Shown here piece after piece: positions 37,988-48,460 of a stretch of DNA of 59,011 bases (position 1 is its first letter; every line of letters starts with the position of its first letter). Under the pieces are notes generated by a model. The model did no database searches and had not been told where the DNA came from. It worked only from the letters and a program-made list of their open reading frames with translations. This stretch comes from Olsenella_L kribbiana. Its GTDB lineage: Bacteria > Actinomycetota > Coriobacteriia > Coriobacteriales > Atopobiaceae. The stretch is taken from positions 1 to 59,011 of the forward strand of contig NZ_JAZGJP010000012.1 in NCBI RefSeq assembly GCF_036408795.1, written 5' to 3'. Both the position numbers and the translations under genes were made by a program.

Positions 37988-39631
37988 ATGGCAGCAAAGG
38001 ACATTAACTTCGGTACGGATGCACGTGCCCGCCTTGCCAAGGGCGTCAACACCCTGGCTGACGCAGTGACCACGACGATGGGCCCGAAGGGCCGCTATGT
38101 GGCGCTTCAGCGCTCCTATGGCGCTCCGACCATCACGAACGACGGCGTCTCCGTCGCCAAGGAGATCGAGCTCAAGGACCCTGTCGAGAACATGGGCGCC
38201 CAGCTCGTGAAGGAAGTCGCCACGAAGACCAATGATACGGTCGGCGACGGCACCACGACCGCTACGCTTCTTGCCCAGGTCCTCGTCAACGAGGGTCTCC
38301 GCAACGTCGCAGCTGGTGCAAACCCGATTGCAATGCGCCGCGGCATCGACAAGGCAGTCGACGCTGTCGTGAAGAAGATGGTCGCCTCCGCAACCACCAT
38401 CTCCACGAAGAAGCAGATCGCTGCTGTCGGCACCATCTCTGCTGCCGACCCTGAGATCGGCGAGAAGATCGCTGATGCAATGGAGATCGTCGGCAAGGAC
38501 GGCGTCATCACGGTCGACGAGTCCCAGACCTTCGGCATCGACATCGACACCGTCGAGGGCATGCAGTTCGACAAGGGCTACATCTCCCCGTACTTCGCAA
38601 CGGACAACGAGAACATGACGGCCGAGCTCAAGGATCCCTACATCCTCATGACCGACCAGAAGATCTCGAACATCCAGGACATCCTGCCGATCCTCGAGGC
38701 TGTCTCGAAGCAGGGCGCTCCGCTGCTCATCATCGCTGAGGACGTCGACGGCGAGGCTCTGGCCACGCTCATCCTCAACAAGCTCCGTGGCACGCTGAAC
38801 ATCGCTGCCGTCAAGGCTCCTGGCTACGGCGACCGCCGCAAGAGGATGCTCGAGGACATCGCAATCGTGACCGGCGGCCAGGTTGCCATGAAGGAGCTCG
38901 GCGTCAACCTCTCCGATGTCACCGCCGAGATGCTCGGCCGTGCAAAGTCCGTCAAGATCACGAAGGACAATACCACGATCGTCGGCGGCTATGGCTCGAA
39001 GGATGCTATCCACGAGCGTGTCGCACAGATCAAGAACGAGATCGAGAACACGACCTCTGACTTCGACAAGGAGAAGCTCCAGGAGCGTCTGGCAAAGCTC
39101 GCTGGCGGCGTTGCAGTCATCAAGGTCGGCGCTGCTACCGAGGTCGAGCTCAAGGAGATCAAGCACCGCATCGAGGATGCTCTTCAGGCAACCCGTGCAG
39201 CAGTCGAGGAGGGCATTGTCGCCGGCGGCGGCGTCGCATTCCTCGAGGCAGCCTCTGCGCTCGATGATGTCGAGTGCGCCGATGCCGACGAGAAGATCGG
39301 TGTCGATATCGTCCGCAAGGCTCTCGAGGCTCCTGTCAAGACCATCGCATCCAACGCTGGCTTTGAAGGCTCTGTCGTCGTCGAGAAGATCAAGGGCCTG
39401 CCTGAGGGCGAGGGCCTGAACTCCGCAACCGGCGAGTGGGGCAACATGATCGATATGGGCGTCCTCGATCCTGTCAAGGTCACCCGTGTCACGCTGCAGA
39501 ACGCAGCATCTGTCGCTTCCCTCATCCTCATCACCGAGGCTACGGTCACGGATGTGCCGAAGGACACGACGATCGAAGAGGCCATCTCTGCAGCAGCAGC
39601 TCAGGGCGGCCAGGGCGGCGGCATGTACTAA
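37988..39631 (+). CDS. groL: Chaperonin GroEL
   Basis: This is the 547-residue chaperonin subunit that encloses and folds client proteins. It has the DGTTTATLLA ATP-site region, the VEEGIVAGGG hinge and the Gly/Met-rich tail ending GGMY. GGAGATACAA precedes the ATG. It is cotranscribed with groES and ends at a strong hairpin. Only this copy is in the window. Confidence 0.97.
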   Translation: MAAKDINFGTDARARLAKGVNTLADAVTTTMGPKGRYVALQRSYGAPTITNDGVSVAKEIELKDPVENMGAQLVKEVATKTNDTVGDGTTTATLLAQVLVNEGLRNVAAGANPIAMRRGIDKAVDAVVKKMVASATTISTKKQIAAVGTISAADPEIGEKIADAMEIVGKDGVITVDESQTFGIDIDTVEGMQFDKGYISPYFATDNENMTAELKDPYILMTDQKISNIQDILPILEAVSKQGAPLLIIAEDVDGEALATLILNKLRGTLNIAAVKAPGYGDRRKRMLEDIAIVTGGQVAMKELGVNLSDVTAEMLGRAKSVKITKDNTTIVGGYGSKDAIHERVAQIKNEIENTTSDFDKEKLQERLAKLAGGVAVIKVGAATEVELKEIKHRIEDALQATRAAVEEGIVAGGGVAFLEAASALDDVECADADEKIGVDIVRKALEAPVKTIASNAGFEGSVVVEKIKGLPEGEGLNSATGEWGNMIDMGVLDPVKVTRVTLQNAASVASLILITEATVTDVPKDTTIEEAISAAAAQGGQGGGMY

Positions 39632-39664
39632 TAGCTGCAGCCAGAACAGCTCTATCTGACTCGG

Positions 39665-39700
39665 AAGGCTCCGGATGCCACAAGGCGTCCGGAGCCTTTT
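39665..39700 (+). terminator. Terminator of groES-groL
   Basis: AAGGCTCCGGA (39665-39675) pairs with TCCGGAGCCTT (39688-39698), with TTTT at 39697-39700. Confidence 0.88.
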
Positions 39701-39819
39701 CCCATGTTAGGGGGGACGTTCCTGCTCTTTTCCCGCTTTGCAGGGGCGCTCGTGAATGCAGCGGCAGAACGGGCATCCTCCGCGGTACAATAAGCAGGTT
39801 CATGCGTAGAGGGGGATAC

Positions 39820-41097
39820 ATGGCAGAGAAGCACGATCTTCTGGACGACATCATCGATATCACGAACAACTGGGGCGCTGTCTCGAAGCCTGTCGAGACC
39901 GTCATGAACGGGATATCGTTCGATCCGGAGACGGCTCCGCAGTGGGATCCGTCGAAGTACAAGGAGCGTCCGCGTCCGAACTCCGTGCGCTGCCTCTCTG
40001 TTGCATCCAAGGATCCGAAGGCCTGCACGAAGTGCCAGGATGTCTGCCCGGTCAATGCCATCTCGATCACGGAGACGGCGCTCACCGTGAACGAGTCCTG
40101 CAGGAAGTGCGGACTCTGCGCGGCTGTGTGCCCGACCGAGGCCTTCCTGATCCAGAAGCTCATGCCGAAGACGCTCTACAACAGCATCGCGAAGCAGGCA
40201 GCATCGCATGACCATGTCTATATCACCTGCACGCGTGCTCTGGGGCGCATCCCGAAGGAAAACGAGATCGTCCTGCCGTGCGTCGGCGCACTCTCGAAGG
40301 AGCTGTGGTTCTCCCTCTTCATGGAGTATGACAACATCTCCGTGTACCTGCCGCTCGGTGTCTGCGACCGCTGTCGCACGACGACAGGCGAGGAGGCCTA
40401 TACCGACGCTATCTCCTACGCCGAGGAGCTCACAGGCGCTGCCTGCGGCCTCGAGGTGGACGAGAAGGCGCTCGACCACGAGTACTCCCGTGCCTACAAG
40501 AGAAGCCAGTTCCTGGGCCAGGTCGCACGCACCGGCACGAGCCTCGTTGCCGGCCACAATGCCGCAATCAATGGTGCCCAGGCGGTCGCGCAGAGGATTC
40601 AGAACCACACGAAGCGCGTGAACGAGCTTACCCGCTCGCTCGAGCAGGCAGTCGGCGTCCAGAACAGCCAGCACCACCGCCGCATGCTCACCCAGCGCCG
40701 CGAGCTTGTCATGGCAGCGCTGCAGAAGTGGCCCGAGCCTGCCAAGCAGATGAAGAGCGAGCTTCCGACCTGCGACATGTCGAAGTGCACGATGTGCGGC
40801 GACTGCACGGAGGCCTGCGTCCTCCATGCGATCGAGCTCGACCGTGACGGCAAGATCCAGATCGAGCCTGCCTACTGCGTCGGCTGCGGCGTCTGCGCGA
40901 GGGTCTGCAAGGAAGGCGCCCTCGAGATGCATCCCACCGATGGCTCCGCCCTCGTCGTGCCCGATCCGCATGCAGAGGAGATCGAGCGCGAACGTGCCGA
41001 AGTGAGGAAACTCAAGCAGCAGGGCAAGAAGGTCCTCGACAGTTCGCTCAAGGCCCTGGGCGATACCTTCGGCGAGGATTCCTCCTCGAAGAAGTAG
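39820..41097 (+). CDS. Protein with two dicluster ferredoxin modules, function unknown
   Basis: The 425 residues hold two pairs of [4Fe-4S] motifs. The first (about residues 69-105) reads CTKCQDVCP and CRKCGLCAAVCP; the second (about 318-365) reads CTMCGDCTEAC and CVGCGVCARVC. Between them is a domain with LPCVGALSKELWF and GVCDRCRTTTG, faintly like the FlpD/MvhD electron-transfer subunit, though I would not assign it. A charged helical C-terminus follows. It lacks a signal peptide or membrane segment, so it is cytosolic. The ATG at 39820 follows AGAGGGGG. It stands alone between groL and ychF. The redox partner is unknown. Confidence 0.8.
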   Translation: MAEKHDLLDDIIDITNNWGAVSKPVETVMNGISFDPETAPQWDPSKYKERPRPNSVRCLSVASKDPKACTKCQDVCPVNAISITETALTVNESCRKCGLCAAVCPTEAFLIQKLMPKTLYNSIAKQAASHDHVYITCTRALGRIPKENEIVLPCVGALSKELWFSLFMEYDNISVYLPLGVCDRCRTTTGEEAYTDAISYAEELTGAACGLEVDEKALDHEYSRAYKRSQFLGQVARTGTSLVAGHNAAINGAQAVAQRIQNHTKRVNELTRSLEQAVGVQNSQHHRRMLTQRRELVMAALQKWPEPAKQMKSELPTCDMSKCTMCGDCTEACVLHAIELDRDGKIQIEPAYCVGCGVCARVCKEGALEMHPTDGSALVVPDPHAEEIERERAEVRKLKQQGKKVLDSSLKALGDTFGEDSSSKK

Positions 41098-41141
41098 CAA
41101 ACACGCACAAAGCCATCCCCAGAAGAAGGAGAAGATAGAAC

Positions 41142-42218
<1,077 letters not shown>

Positions 42219-42237
42219 AGACGGTTCAGAGACTTTC

Positions 42238-42269
42238 TGAGGGGCTGCATCGCAGGGTGTGGCCCCTCA
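42238..42269 (+). terminator. Hairpin after ychF
   Basis: TGAGGGGC (42238-42245) pairs with GCCCCTCA (42262-42269), followed by TTCG. Confidence 0.6.
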
Positions 42270-42326
42270 TTCGTATGAAGGAGCTGGGCAGCTGAGATGG
42301 GCTGAGATTGGCCTGCTAGCCACGAA

Positions 42327-42357
42327 AAGAGGCTCCGGCATCATGCCGGAGCCTCTT
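42327..42357. terminator. Terminator between convergent ychF and LCP genes
   Basis: A perfect 14-bp stem (42327-42340 with 42344-42357) with a 3-base loop lies 26 bases beyond the LCP stop. On the minus strand it is followed by TTTT, so it mainly ends the LCP transcript but could serve both directions. Confidence 0.85.
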
Positions 42358-42383
42358 GTGTGTCGACGCTCTGCGTCTCGGTG

Positions 42384-43802
42384 CTAGTCGCTGCCGAGAA
42401 TCACGAGGACGTCTCCCGTATACGAGTAGGTGTGCGAAGAGTCGTTCACGTAGTTGATCGTGCCGAGCGAGGAGAGCGTCTCGCCGACGCCCTTGGCAAT
42501 GGCCATGCTGTCGTCGCCGCGGTAGACGATTGTGATCTCCTGGTAGTCAGAGGAATCGGCGACGCCGGTCGTCGCCGTGTAGCCTGCCTTCTCGAGCAGG
42601 TTCGCGGCTGCGGCAGCAGCGCCATTCGCGCCAGAGCCGTTCAGCACTTCGATATCGCCCTTGTGGACGGCATCCACGTCGTCCATTGCAGAGCCGGTCG
42701 ACGTCGTCGTGGTCGTCGTGCCATCGCCTGCGCTTGCAGCGACGCCTGTTGTCGGATCGTCCGAGGCATTCTTGTAGGGGGACTCGCCGCTATCGACGCG
42801 CTCCATCATCTCTTCCCATTCGTCTTCGATGGTGACCTGGTAGGAGATGCCGTCAATCATCTCGCCCTCCGTCGGATTCAGGCCGGAGTAGACGTTGTTG
42901 TCCACGTCGAGGTCCTTCATCTGGAGGGCAAGGGAGATGATCTGGGAGGCGTCGAGATCGGTCGAGACACCGTCAGCGAGGTTGGAGATGGTGTTGGCAA
43001 TGGTGAGCGGGTCTGAGGAGAGAACCTTCTTGATGATGGCGGTGATGACGGCACGCTGGTTTGCAGCGCGGTAGAAGTCGCCGGCACCGTAATCATCGTA
43101 GGCATGCCTCGAGCGGCAGAGGGCAAGCGCCTGCTCGCCGTTCAGGGTTTGCGTTCCTGCCTGGATGTTCGCATTGGCGAGCGGGTCCACGACGTCGGTC
43201 GGTACGGTGACCTCGATGCCGCCGATTCCATCGACTATTGCTGTCAGGGCCTCGAAGTCCACCTCTGCGTAGTGGGAGATATCGACGCCGGCATATTTCT
43301 CGACGACCTGGACCGTATAGCTCGGGCCGCCCAGGGCATAGGCTGCGTTGATCTTCTGCATGCCATAGTCGCCCATGTCCACCATCGTGTCGCGGGCGAT
43401 GGAGACAAGCGTGACCTTCATGTCCTTCGGATCGATGCGCGCGAGGATTATCGTGTCGGACCTGAAGTTCGACGAATCGTCGCCCCATTCATCGGCGCGC
43501 TCCTGGCTCTTGTCCACGCCGAGCAGCAGCATGTAGAACGGCTCCGACACTTCCTTGGAGTCCGTAAGCTGCGCCTCGAGCTCAGGCGTGATGTTCGCCT
43601 TGATCTTGCTGTTGATATCGCTGTAGAACTTCGCGAACGCGACGCCTGCAACGGCAATGACTGCCACCACACAGATGAGGACCGTGCGGAGAATGAAATG
43701 CTTCTTCTTCGTGGCCCGCTTTGCCACGTAGTGGCTCGGACCGTTATCGCGCGACAGGGCACCGGCTGTAGGTTCCAGCTGCCCTCTGTTCCTGTGTGCC
43801 AA
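42384..43802 (-). CDS. LytR-CpsA-Psr family cell-wall ligase with LytR_C domain
   Basis: LCP proteins transfer polyprenyl-linked glycopolymers to peptidoglycan outside the membrane. A short basic cytosolic start leads to one transmembrane helix (about 38-60). The LCP domain follows, with FYMLLLGVDKSQ, the conserved Arg/Asp in FRSDTIILARIDP, SIARDTMV, and RSRHAYDDYGAGDFYRAANQ. A Thr/Ser-rich linker joins the C-terminal LytR_C domain (IEVLNGSGANGAAAAAANLL). I start at the TTG at 43802 because AAGGGAGAC lies about 7 bases upstream; 472 residues result. The 283-base gap to divergent guaA holds the promoters, none clear-cut. Confidence 0.92.
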   Translation of the reverse strand: MAHRNRGQLEPTAGALSRDNGPSHYVAKRATKKKHFILRTVLICVVAVIAVAGVAFAKFYSDINSKIKANITPELEAQLTDSKEVSEPFYMLLLGVDKSQERADEWGDDSSNFRSDTIILARIDPKDMKVTLVSIARDTMVDMGDYGMQKINAAYALGGPSYTVQVVEKYAGVDISHYAEVDFEALTAIVDGIGGIEVTVPTDVVDPLANANIQAGTQTLNGEQALALCRSRHAYDDYGAGDFYRAANQRAVITAIIKKVLSSDPLTIANTISNLADGVSTDLDASQIISLALQMKDLDVDNNVYSGLNPTEGEMIDGISYQVTIEDEWEEMMERVDSGESPYKNASDDPTTGVAASAGDGTTTTTTSTGSAMDDVDAVHKGDIEVLNGSGANGAAAAAANLLEKAGYTATTGVADSSDYQEITIVYRGDDSMAIAKGVGETLSSLGTINYVNDSSHTYSYTGDVLVILGSD

Positions 43803-44085
43803 AAGAAGTCTCCCTTGTAGGGGTGGATGCACCACCGTTTGGCATTGTGCAATCTTACATCTTAGACATGTCACCCACCGGCTTACTGAATAGGCACTGA
43901 AGTTCATCAAATGCCCCTACCTGCGGATATCCTGAATGGTAACATTTTGGCGGTGAGCGGCATCCGTGTATTCGGGGCAGCGGTATGCAGAAAAGCTTGG
44001 CATCCATACACGGCACGCGAGGTGTCTCCATTTGCCGTATCATGGAACGTGGACAAGAAGAACCTCTCGCTTATCGGAGGCAGCA

Positions 44086-45675
44086 ATGCAGAGTGCTCGG
44101 CCAAAGCAGTTCGTCGTCGTCTTGGACTTCGGCGCCCAGTATGGGCAGCTGATTGCAAGGCGTGTCCGCGATCTCCATGTCTATTCCGAGATTGTCCCCT
44201 GCGACATCTCGGCAGAGGAGCTCAAGGCCATGGCCCCTTCGGCCATCATCCTTTCGGGCGGTCCGGCCTCTGTCTATGCAGATGATGCGCCCGACATGGA
44301 TGCAGATGTCTTCGAGCTTGGCCTTCCGGTCCTTGGCTTCTGCTATGGCCAGCAGATCATGGCAGCAAAGCTTGGCGGCAAGGTCGGCCACACCGAGAAG
44401 GGCGAGTATGGCCCGGCGCAGCTCAAGCGCACGGGAGACTCTGAGCTTCTCGATGGCACGCCCGAGGAGCAGACCGTGTGGATGAGCCACAGGGATGCCG
44501 TGAAGGAAGTGCCGGAAGGCTTTGTCGTCACATCGGTGACCGACACCTGCCCCGTCGCCTCCATGGAGTGCGCTTCTCGCCGCCTCTTCGCGACGCAGTT
44601 CCATCCTGAGGTCCGCCATACGCAGTATGGCAAGAAGATGCTCGAACACTTCCTCTTCGATATCGCAGGACTCTCCGCCACCTGGACGATGGACAACATC
44701 ATCGACCAGAAGGTGGAGGAGATTCGTGCCGAGGTAGGGGACAGGAAGGTCATCCTCGCACTTTCCGGCGGCGTCGACTCCTCTGTCACGGCAGCGCTCG
44801 TGCACCGTGCCATCGGCGACCAGCTCACCTGCGTCTTCGTGAACCACGGCATGCTGCGCCGCGGCGAGCCCGAGATGGTCGAAGAGGTCTTCCGCAAGCA
44901 GTTCAATGTGCCGCTGATCCACGACCATGCAGAGAAGCGCTATGAGGAGCTCCTTGCTGGCGTGACGGACCCCGAGAAGAAGCGCCGTCTCATCGGCACG
45001 CAGTTCTGGAAGGAGTTCTTCTCCATCGCCCAGGACCTCGACGGCATCGAGTACCTTGCCCAGGGCACGATCTATCCCGACATCATCGAGTCCGGCGCTA
45101 GAAAGACCGGCGGCAAGGCTTCGACGATCAAGAGCCACCACAACCTGATCCCGTTCCCCGAGGGGGTCCACTTCGACCTCATCGAGCCGCTCGACCACTT
45201 CTTCAAGGACGAGGTGCGCGAGCTCGGCATTGCGCTCGGTCTTCCGGCAAAGCTCGTCTGGCGCCAGCCCTTCCCGGGTCCCGGCCTTGCTATCCGCATC
45301 ATCGGCGAGGTCACGCCGGAGAAGCTTGCCATCTTGAAGGAGGCAGACGCCATCGTGCGCGAGGAGCTCGATGCCTACAATGAGCGCCTCTTCGAGGAGA
45401 CAGGAGACAGGAACTCCGAGCATGCCTGCTGGCAGTACTTCGCTGTGCTTCCCGACATCAAGTCCGTCGGCGTCATGGGCGACGAGCGCACCTACCAGCG
45501 TCCGATCATCGTCCGTGCCGTGGAGTCCACAGACGCAATGACGGCAGACTGGGCAAAGCTTCCCTACGATGTGCTCGGAAAGATCTCGAGCCGCATTGTC
45601 GACGAAGTCGACGGCGTGAACCGCGTCGTCTACGACATCACCCCGAAGCCGCCCGCAACGATCGAGTGGGAGTGA
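44086..45675 (+). CDS. guaA: GMP synthase (glutamine-hydrolysing)
   Basis: GuaA converts XMP to GMP with glutamine and ATP. The class I amidotransferase has its nucleophile C86 in GFCYGQQIM and the His/Glu of FHPEV. The ATP pyrophosphatase loop LSGGVDSSVTAAL and the C-terminal dimerisation domain ending PKPPATIEWE are intact; 529 residues. The ATG at 44086 follows CGGAGG. The 3' end is also the integration site of the element that follows: its last 15 bases form the att core, so the gene was restored on insertion. Confidence 0.96.
   Translation: MQSARPKQFVVVLDFGAQYGQLIARRVRDLHVYSEIVPCDISAEELKAMAPSAIILSGGPASVYADDAPDMDADVFELGLPVLGFCYGQQIMAAKLGGKVGHTEKGEYGPAQLKRTGDSELLDGTPEEQTVWMSHRDAVKEVPEGFVVTSVTDTCPVASMECASRRLFATQFHPEVRHTQYGKKMLEHFLFDIAGLSATWTMDNIIDQKVEEIRAEVGDRKVILALSGGVDSSVTAALVHRAIGDQLTCVFVNHGMLRRGEPEMVEEVFRKQFNVPLIHDHAEKRYEELLAGVTDPEKKRRLIGTQFWKEFFSIAQDLDGIEYLAQGTIYPDIIESGARKTGGKASTIKSHHNLIPFPEGVHFDLIEPLDHFFKDEVRELGIALGLPAKLVWRQPFPGPGLAIRIIGEVTPEKLAILKEADAIVREELDAYNERLFEETGDRNSEHACWQYFAVLPDIKSVGVMGDERTYQRPIIVRAVESTDAMTADWAKLPYDVLGKISSRIVDEVDGVNRVVYDITPKPPATIEWE
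45661..45675 (+). other. Candidate attachment site at guaA end (attL)
   Basis: ATC GAG TGG GAG TGA, the last codons of guaA, shares the 13-mer ATCGAGTGGGAGT with 45785-45797 and shares the run GAGTGGGA with 54271-54285. Confidence 0.6.
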
Positions 45676-45745
45676 CGGATACCAGAACTCCACCACTAAC
45701 TACCAGCTGTTTTGCAGAAGTGTTGTTGCAACATAGACAGATTTC

Positions 45746-45820
45746 AAACCCCTTTTATCGCAAGAATGTTGTAAACTCCGAGGCATCGAGTGGGAGTTGC
45801 AACAGCGACGAAAGGGGTTT
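45746..45820. repeat. Imperfect inverted repeat with second att core before the integrase
   Basis: AAACCCCTTTTATCG (45746-45760) faces CGACGAAAGGGGTTT (45806-45820), and TGTTGTAAACTCC (45767-45779) faces GGAGTTGCAACA (45793-45804). The centre holds ATCGAGTGGGAGT (45785-45797), the same 13-mer as the guaA end. A perfect palindrome TGTTGCAACA lies at 45724-45733. The right arm overlaps the integrase ribosome site. The arrangement suggests recombinase binding sites and integrase self-control; this is inference. Confidence 0.6.
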
Positions 45821-45823
45821 CTC

Positions 45824-47050
45824 GTGGCTAAGGACTTCTATAGGGGAACGAGCGTCACTTGGCGCGACAACGCCAAGAAATATCAGGGGATTCTCTTCTG
45901 GTACGACGAGAACGGCAAGCGGCACCAGAAGACGAAGCTGTTCACAACCAAGAAGCGCGAGTCCCAAGAGCAGTTCGAGGAATGGAAGCACGAGCTGAAC
46001 CGCAAGGCAAGGCTCACCAACCCGGTTGAGCTTGTCCAAGAGCCGAACAGAAAGAGCGTGGGCGAGAGGGTGCGGGAATACCTCAAGTACCTTGAGACTG
46101 AAGTTGCGGCGGGACACATGGAACAGTCAACTCTCACCGCGAAGGCCCAGAACGCTGAACTTTACTTGCTCAAGGAGCCGATAGCGGACATTCCCTACTC
46201 CAAACTCTCCAAGAGAGACATAGAGGGGTGGGAGGACGGCTTGAGGGCTAGGGGCATAGCCAACTCCACTATGACGAACTCTTACTCGCTACTTCGACGC
46301 ATATATAACTTCGACATTGAGCACGGAAGAATTGAGGACACGCCGTTCCGATTCTTGAAGTCCCCGAAAGCGAACAAGAGGGAGAAGGCTTTTGCCACGG
46401 ACGAATCCCTTCGTAGGCTTACAGAAGCCCTTGAGAAGCGATGGAACAAGGAGCATGGTGACGTACACGCGTTGTGCTACTACCTCGCCTTGTATACGGG
46501 TATGCGGGGACAGGAGATATGTGGGTTGAGATGGCGTGACGTGTACTTTGCGCAGAACAAGATAATCATCCGCAATGTCATTGCCCGCAACGGCAACGAG
46601 CCGTACGCCAAAGGCCCCAAGACTGAGAACAGCGAGCGCACTATTCCCATAATGAGCGAGCTTCGCCCCAAGTTGGAGGAATGGTGCGACAAGGTTTGCT
46701 GGATGAACGGCAGGATAGAGGAACCTGAGCCGAACTGGTATGTGGTGGGGGACAAGGACAAGTTTAGAAAGCCCCAATGGGTTACCCAGAACTTCGGTAG
46801 GTTCTGCCGCCGCAACAACGTGAAGGCAAGCGACGGGACTTACCTCACTATGCACGGACTTAGGCATACTTTCGCCACCGTTGCGGTTCAGTCCAAGGCG
46901 ATAGATGTAAAAACGCTCGCCTCCATCCTCGGGGACACGGTTTCGATGGTTCTCGATACGTACACGGGCGTTGGTGACGATGACTTGAAGTATCAGGGTA
47001 TGCAGGAGATAGGCAAGGCATTCAAGCAGAGGACTGAGCGCGATGATTAA
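45824..47050 (+). CDS. int: Tyrosine recombinase / integrase
   Basis: The 408 residues begin with an arm-binding-type domain (SVTWRDNAKKYQGILFWYD), then a helical core-binding domain. The catalytic domain shows Arg228 in TGMRGQEICGLRW, the H344-x-x-R347 motif in HGLRHTFATV, and the nucleophile Tyr380 in DTYTGV. Such enzymes insert elements at a specific short att sequence, here the guaA 3' end. The GTG at 45824 lies 6 bases after AAAGGGG. It overlaps the next gene by 8 bases. Confidence 0.94.
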   Translation: MAKDFYRGTSVTWRDNAKKYQGILFWYDENGKRHQKTKLFTTKKRESQEQFEEWKHELNRKARLTNPVELVQEPNRKSVGERVREYLKYLETEVAAGHMEQSTLTAKAQNAELYLLKEPIADIPYSKLSKRDIEGWEDGLRARGIANSTMTNSYSLLRRIYNFDIEHGRIEDTPFRFLKSPKANKREKAFATDESLRRLTEALEKRWNKEHGDVHALCYYLALYTGMRGQEICGLRWRDVYFAQNKIIIRNVIARNGNEPYAKGPKTENSERTIPIMSELRPKLEEWCDKVCWMNGRIEEPEPNWYVVGDKDKFRKPQWVTQNFGRFCRRNNVKASDGTYLTMHGLRHTFATVAVQSKAIDVKTLASILGDTVSMVLDTYTGVGDDDLKYQGMQEIGKAFKQRTERDD

Positions 47051-47636
47051 CGAGACAAGGCGGAAGTTCGACGCTTGGGTTATAGACACTTACAACCAGC
47101 TCCATGACACTCTGTTCGATGGAGACGGCAAGTTCAGGATGAAGTACATGCTGAGTGGGGAGATGCTTTGCTATCTCTTGGTGAAGCCTTGGAAGAAGCG
47201 TGTGATGGACTTGGAGGACATTAGAGACGAGGTATTCCAAGAGCAAGTGGAAGACATAAGGGACTATCTAGACAACCCTACGATGGACGTTCAGGCCGCA
47301 CTCGTTACGTACTTCACGCCTACGCCGGAGAACTACGACGAGTTCCTAGAATCGGAACTGGGGCAAGCCCTGTTGATGGTTCTGTTCAAGTACGGATTTC
47401 CCGAACGTATGCGGTTCATCAAGGAGAAAAACCCCGAGGAGGTTGAGGGCGCTGTACTCCAAAAGACGTTTGAGACGGAGTTCTATCGTGTCTTAAATGC
47501 TGAGGGCTTTCAGGACTTGTTCTTTGACGCTATGGACTACATAGACAGGCTCAACGAGAGCGGCGAGGAGATACCAGAGGATATGCGGAAGTTGGTTAGG
47601 CTTTTGGAGTCACAAGACGAATGCTACAAGTTGTGA
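47043..47636 (+). CDS. Hypothetical protein cotranscribed with the integrase
   Basis: It has 197 residues, is acidic and largely helical, and has no signal peptide or membrane helix. I do not recognise a family. The start (ATGATTAA) overlaps the integrase stop, so the two are translationally coupled; a recombination accessory role is possible only by position. Its 3' end overlaps the convergent serine recombinase gene by 13 bases. Confidence 0.7.
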   Translation: MINETRRKFDAWVIDTYNQLHDTLFDGDGKFRMKYMLSGEMLCYLLVKPWKKRVMDLEDIRDEVFQEQVEDIRDYLDNPTMDVQAALVTYFTPTPENYDEFLESELGQALLMVLFKYGFPERMRFIKEKNPEEVEGAVLQKTFETEFYRVLNAEGFQDLFFDAMDYIDRLNESGEEIPEDMRKLVRLLESQDECYKL

Positions 47637-48253
47637 GAGAGGGGGACGGAAACGCCCTTTCTTTTCGCGAGCGGTTCGATCGAGAAGACCTGGCTCTTTT
47701 CAATCCTGAGATAGCGGTAGAGTGTGCTTATTGAAATCCCGGACTCAGCTGCTACCTGAGAAACGCTATATTGCCCGCTTTTGTAGAGTGCCAAAGCCTT
47801 TCTAACCGCGTTCTTGTTGGCACGTGGTCTGCCGCCAGTTTCACCGCGTGCTTTTGCCGCTTCTATACCTTCTCGTTGGCGCTCGCGAATAAGAGAGCGT
47901 TCCATTTCCGCCATAGCGGCAAGGACGGTGTACATAAACTTGCCTTGTGGCGTTCTGGTATCTAGTTGTTCATGGAGACTCACAAGAGAGACACCTTCGG
48001 CGTTGAACTTTTCCGCAAGGTCTAGAAGCTGTTTGGTTGAGCGTGCGAGCCTATCAAGAGAAGCGATAACAACCGTATCACCCTCGCGGAGTTTGCCGAG
48101 CATTTCATCGAGAGCGGGACGAGAAGCCTTGGCACCGCTTACCTTGTCCGCATAGAGATACTTATCCTCTACGCCCGCCGCCCTCAGAGCATCAATCTGT
48201 CTAGCAAGTTCCTGACTCTTGGTACTCACTCGCGCATACCCGAACGTTGCCAT
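47624..48253 (-). CDS. Serine recombinase (resolvase/invertase family)
   Basis: The 209-residue protein begins MATFGYARVSTKSQ with the catalytic Ser10, then ASLDRLARS with the conserved Arg residues and the E-helix region MAEMERSLIRERQREGIEAAKARG. A C-terminal helix-turn-helix (YSVSQVAAESGISISTLYRYL) follows. It is of the Tn3-resolvase/Hin size class and could resolve dimers or invert a segment. It is the only gene of the element's left half on the minus strand. Confidence 0.94.
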   Translation of the reverse strand: MATFGYARVSTKSQELARQIDALRAAGVEDKYLYADKVSGAKASRPALDEMLGKLREGDTVVIASLDRLARSTKQLLDLAEKFNAEGVSLVSLHEQLDTRTPQGKFMYTVLAAMAEMERSLIRERQREGIEAAKARGETGGRPRANKNAVRKALALYKSGQYSVSQVAAESGISISTLYRYLRIEKSQVFSIEPLAKRKGVSVPLSHNL

Positions 48254-48460
48254 AAGTCACGCCGCCTTTCTAAACGTTATCAAAAGGTGCTGTAGAGATG
48301 TTATGACAAAGAGTAGGTTTTGGCAATAGTTTTGACAATCACAATGAAGAAATATCCTGCGCATTTACTACTCTCCATTGGATGGTAGAAATCATTGCCA
48401 AAAGTGTACTTTTGACAACATAAAGTTAAGTTAACAGAAAGAATGAAATGGAGCTTCCTA

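Noticed and set aside
45797..45823. Upstream TTG start for the integrase
   Set aside because: It begins inside the att core and lacks a ribosome site; the GTG at 45824 follows AAAGGGG.
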